Positions 6,092 through 8,618 of a stretch of DNA of 8,618 bases are shown piece by piece. Both the position numbers and the translations under genes were made by a program. This stretch comes from Bacteroidales bacterium. GTDB taxonomy: Bacteria > Bacteroidota > Bacteroidia > Bacteroidales > WCHB1-69. Location: contig JAFZUH010000102.1 of assembly GCA_017618435.1 (NCBI GenBank), positions 1 to 8,618 on the forward strand. The letters run 5' to 3'. Each line of letters begins with the position of its first letter. Position 1 is the stretch's first letter. Below the pieces are notes generated by a model that saw nothing but the letters and a program-made list of their open reading frames with translations, was not told where the DNA came from and made no database searches.

Positions 6092-7555
6092 ATGCGGAGA
6101 AAATTTTTGGTAAATCTTTTTTTTCTGTTGGGGCTCAATCTCATTGTCAAGCCCTTTTGGATATTTGGCATTGACCGAACGGTACAGAATGTTGTAGGGG
6201 GACAAGTTTATGGCTTGTATTTTGCTTTGTTCAACTTCACTGTCATTTTCAATACTATTTTGGATTTCGGTATCAACAATTTTAATAATAAAAATGTAGC
6301 AAGTTCTCCTGCATTTTTGCCCAACAATTTTTCCGGTATTTTTTCCTTAAAAATATTTTTAGCATTTGTCTATTTCGTTGTCATTCTTTTGGCAGGCATA
6401 TTTGTCGGATATTCCCAAGCCGTTATCGGCATGTTGATGTGGATGGCGGTCAATCAGTTTTTGGCTTGTTTTATTTTGTACCTGCGTTCCAATATTTCCG
6501 GCTTGCTGATGTTCAAAACAGACAGCATTCTCTCTGTTATAGACAGGGTGGTAATGATTATTGCCTGCAGTATTTTATTATGGGGACACGTTAGCGAAAA
6601 ACCGTTTCAGATAGAATGGTTTATCGGTTGCCAAACCTTTGCTTATTTGTTTGCCATTGCTATAGCCTTACCCATCGTGTTGAGAAAAGTGAAATTGCGT
6701 TTTCCCACATGGAATCCCGCATTGTTCAAAAAAATATTGTGGCAGAGTTTGCCATTTGCACTATTGGCACTTTTGACCAGCCTGCACAACCGTACAGATG
6801 CCGTTTTGTTGGAACGGCTATTGCCTGCCGATTGCGGAGATGTACAATCTGGCGTTTATGCGTCCGCTTTCAGACTTTTAGACGCCGCAACTATGATTGC
6901 CTATTTGTTCTCCGTAATATTATTGCCTTTGTTTGCCAATATCAAACAAAAAGAAGAGGAATTGTTCCCAATTGTAAAAATAGCCTTTTCGCTGATGTTT
7001 GTCTATGGCGTATTGGTAGCAAGCCTGTCTTGGTTTTTTGCCGTTCCGTTGATGAATTTTCTTTCCGACCACCAAACGGATATTTCCATTTTGGTATTTA
7101 GACGACTAATGATTGTTATTGTACCCTTGTCGGCAACCTACATTTTCGGAACACTCCTAACGGCTATGGGGGAAATGAAAAAACTAAACATTATAGCCGT
7201 TATTGCTGTGGTTTTGAATTTTTCTTTAAATTTTCTCCTCATTCCCCATTTCAAAGCGGCCGGAGCCACCATTGCAAGCCTTTGCACACAAATATTTCTT
7301 TTTGTTGCAGAAGTATTGATTGTAAAACACCTTTTTAAACAAAGCATTCCTTGGATATACTTGTTGCAACTGTTTTTGTTTGCCATACTCACCATAGTTG
7401 CCACCTATGGAATTTCTTGCCTGCATTTGGATTGGAAAACCAACTGTATCATTGCCGTCTTTTGCATTGTTTTGATAAGTTTTGTTGTAAAACTGTTCTC
7501 TATCAAAGAAGTTAAAAGGATTATACAAAACGAAATTCTTCTCAAAAACAAATAA
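6092..7555 (+). CDS. Oligosaccharide flippase, Wzx type (MOP superfamily)
   Basis: The 487-residue integral membrane protein belongs to the polysaccharide-transporter branch of the MOP superfamily. Such proteins flip undecaprenyl-linked oligosaccharides from the cytoplasmic to the periplasmic face of the inner membrane. About 14 hydrophobic segments are visible across residues 5-472, separated by short charged loops. The N-terminal stretch FWIFGIDRTVQNVVG, then YGLYFALFNF and LDFGINNFNN, is characteristic of a conserved Bacteroidota flippase group. Later segments include SLHNRTDAVLLERLL, GVYASAFRLLDA and the AAGATIASL element. The ATG at 6092 has AAGG only 2 nt upstream, and no earlier in-frame start exists. 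It is divergent from uxs. No perfect TAnnTTTG promoter precedes it; TATTTTTC at 6061-6068 is the nearest match. Transported substrate unknown. Confidence 0.9.
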   Translation: MRRKFLVNLFFLLGLNLIVKPFWIFGIDRTVQNVVGGQVYGLYFALFNFTVIFNTILDFGINNFNNKNVASSPAFLPNNFSGIFSLKIFLAFVYFVVILLAGIFVGYSQAVIGMLMWMAVNQFLACFILYLRSNISGLLMFKTDSILSVIDRVVMIIACSILLWGHVSEKPFQIEWFIGCQTFAYLFAIAIALPIVLRKVKLRFPTWNPALFKKILWQSLPFALLALLTSLHNRTDAVLLERLLPADCGDVQSGVYASAFRLLDAATMIAYLFSVILLPLFANIKQKEEELFPIVKIAFSLMFVYGVLVASLSWFFAVPLMNFLSDHQTDISILVFRRLMIVIVPLSATYIFGTLLTAMGEMKKLNIIAVIAVVLNFSLNFLLIPHFKAAGATIASLCTQIFLFVAEVLIVKHLFKQSIPWIYLLQLFLFAILTIVATYGISCLHLDWKTNCIIAVFCIVLISFVVKLFSIKEVKRIIQNEILLKNK

Positions 7556-7559
7556 AAAC

Positions 7560-7585
7560 AAAAAGAAAAAAGATTTTTCTTTTTT
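7560..7585 (+). terminator. Putative A/T-stem terminator after the flippase gene
   Basis: Five bases after the flippase stop, arms 7560-7570 and 7574-7584 pair perfectly (11 bp) around a 3-nt loop. The stem has a single G-C pair, and the T-run is formed by the right arm itself (7580-7585), so efficiency may be low. Position between two plus-strand genes, just before the next promoter, supports the call. Confidence 0.45.
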
Positions 7586-7602
7586 CCTTCAAAAAAATAT
7601 TA

Positions 7603-7610
7603 TACTTTTG
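7603..7610 (+). promoter_or_regulatory. Promoter -7 element of the repeat-protein gene
   Basis: TACTTTTG is a perfect match to the Bacteroidetes TAnnTTTG element and is followed by CAAAA. No clear TTTG -33 box lies about 20 nt upstream, where the sequence is only T-rich. Transcription would start about 45 nt before the ATG at 7660, so the repeat-protein gene has its own promoter rather than depending on the flippase transcript. Confidence 0.6.
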
Positions 7611-7659
7611 CAAAATAAAATATTTTTAATCTTAATTTTTAATTTAAAAGTAAATGCAA

Positions 7660-8618
7660 ATGAAAAAACTTATTCTTTTATTAATGACCGTTGCTTGTTT
7701 TGGGATAGCACAAGCACAAACCGCAATTCAAGCCCGCTGGTTTAATAAACAAACCGGCAACGTATATTCTAGTCTTTCGTACACAACCACCGATGATTCT
7801 TTGCTCACATACAACGTGAGAATACAAGGATTTGACACCAACTATTATGCTGTTGTTTGGATAAAAAACAATACGGGCAACGACTTTGCCGCAGGTGATA
7901 GTCTAAAACTTGTCAGTCGTATGAACGGGCATCAAGTACTAACATGGACACTCACTCTTAGAAACGGGCTACAAAAAGATAGTACAACTTATTTTATCTT
8001 AAACGAATATATTTTAGTAAAAGGCTATTCTCAGTGGGGAGCCAACAATTATACATACAGCGTAACAGCCCACAACACAACCCCTGTTACCGATGCGGGA
8101 AATGCTAATATGTCTTTTGTTTTCAACAGAAAAGCAACAACTGTATCTATTGCACAAGTACGTTGGTACAATAAGCAAACTAATCTGTTGTACCAAAATC
8201 AATCTTTTTCATCATCTGACGACTCTTTACTTATAAAATACAGAGGAACTATTCAAGACCTTTTGGATACAAATTATACTGCAATTGTTTGGATACAAAA
8301 CAATTCGGCGAATGATTTGGCTGCTGGTGACAGCATAAAAATAACAACATATATCAATGGACATGAAACCTATACAAGAAAATTAACGCTTTCAAAAGCG
8401 TTACAAAAAGACAGTACTCTCTATTTTACGGTAAATGAAACTATTTTATTGCCCAATATGTGCCAGTGGGGAGCAAACATTTATACTTATAAAGTTGTCA
8501 AATACAATGAAACTCCTGTAACAGATGTTTCTTCTACTAATACTGTAACTTTCACCTTTAATAAAATTACTCCTGTAACAGGCATTACAGTAACAAATGC
8601 CGGTTGGTTTAATTCAAC
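7660..8618 (+). CDS. Secreted tandem-repeat protein, unknown family (3' end beyond window)
   Basis: An uninterrupted frame runs from the ATG at 7660 off the right edge, giving 319 complete codons. Residues 1-19 form a signal peptide (MKKLILLL, hydrophobic core, AQA) with a likely signal peptidase I cut before Gln20. The rest consists of repeats: residues 24-165, then 166-312, and the start of a third with Trp316. Shared landmarks are RW[FY]NKQT, DDSLL, DTNY.A.VWI.NN, ND.AAGDS, NGH, LTL, LQKDST.YF..NE, QWGAN.YTY and TPVTD. The pattern of alternating polar and hydrophobic residues with many Thr, Asn and Tyr suggests beta-sandwich domains (inference). I do not recognise the family. An in-frame ATG at 7654 would add Met-Gln; 7660 gives the more normal signal peptide. 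Cell-surface location is likely. A C-terminal sorting domain could lie outside the window. Confidence 0.85.
   Translation, partial: MKKLILLLMTVACFGIAQAQTAIQARWFNKQTGNVYSSLSYTTTDDSLLTYNVRIQGFDTNYYAVVWIKNNTGNDFAAGDSLKLVSRMNGHQVLTWTLTLRNGLQKDSTTYFILNEYILVKGYSQWGANNYTYSVTAHNTTPVTDAGNANMSFVFNRKATTVSIAQVRWYNKQTNLLYQNQSFSSSDDSLLIKYRGTIQDLLDTNYTAIVWIQNNSANDLAAGDSIKITTYINGHETYTRKLTLSKALQKDSTLYFTVNETILLPNMCQWGANIYTYKVVKYNETPVTDVSSTNTVTFTFNKITPVTGITVTNAGWFNS
7729..8618 (+). repeat. Tandem protein-coding repeats of about 142-147 codons
   Basis: Unit 1 spans 7729-8154 and unit 2 spans 8155-8595. Unit 3 begins at about 8596 and is cut by the window end. The equivalent tryptophan codons lie at 7738, 8164 and 8605, which gives spacings of 426 bp and 441 bp. 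The units are clearly related in protein (for example LQKDST and QWGAN in both) but diverged in DNA, so the duplication is old rather than a recent slippage product. Confidence 0.85.

Noticed and set aside
6616..7101. 161-codon plus-strand frame inside the flippase gene
   Set aside because: It is in another frame of the same strand within a well-supported membrane-protein gene, and its translation resembles no family.
7687..7701. Lipoprotein signal at Cys13 of the repeat protein (TVAC)
   Set aside because: The -3 residue is Thr rather than the usual Leu, hydrophobic residues continue past the Cys, and a good AQA|Q signal peptidase I site follows.
8014..8202. Minus-strand 62-codon frame in the repeat-protein region
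   Set aside because: It lies opposite an open, repeat-bearing frame with a signal peptide and has no support of its own.

Overview
The window looks like chromosomal DNA of an AT-rich member of the Bacteroidota, probably order Bacteroidales. Three things support this. The ribosomal order is rplM-rpsI-rpsB-tsf. There are promoter -7 elements of the Bacteroidetes type (TAnnTTTG). Start codons are mostly preceded by A/T-rich sequence rather than Shine-Dalgarno sites. The flippase N-terminus also reads like the version common in this phylum. Species cannot be named from the sequence alone.

Left part (1-3060), minus strand: a four-gene translation operon, rplM (L13), rpsI (S9), rpsB (S2) and tsf (EF-Ts). 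It is read from a promoter near 3020-3027 through a leader of about 95 nt that contains a perfect 9-bp hairpin. It ends at a strong hairpin terminator at 51-80. The 112-nt rpsI-rpsB spacer is the only long gap inside the operon.

Middle (3083-5817), minus strand: a probable three-gene operon. In transcription order it holds a UDP-glucuronate decarboxylase (UDP-xylose synthase), a nucleotide-sugar glycosyltransferase and an exported SagB/nitroreductase-fold flavoprotein, and it closes with a hairpin terminator at 3083-3121. Divergent from it across a 274-bp intergenic region is a Wzx-type oligosaccharide flippase (6092-7555, plus strand). Together, sugar-nucleotide synthesis, glycosyl transfer and lipid-linked glycan flipping point to a surface-glycan or protein O-glycan pathway that probably uses xylose.

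Right edge (7660-8618), plus strand: behind its own promoter lies the 5' part of a gene for a secreted protein built of tandem repeats of about 142-147 residues. It stays open to the window end, so no stop codon is seen. I do not recognise the repeat family. Each complete repeat carries three Asp-Ser-[Leu/Ile/Thr] sites in the same places, which match the Bacteroidetes general O-glycosylation motif. This is the most interesting part of the window, given the neighbouring glycan genes. No tRNA, rRNA, CRISPR array or insertion sequence was seen, and no gene-free stretch exceeds 300 bases.
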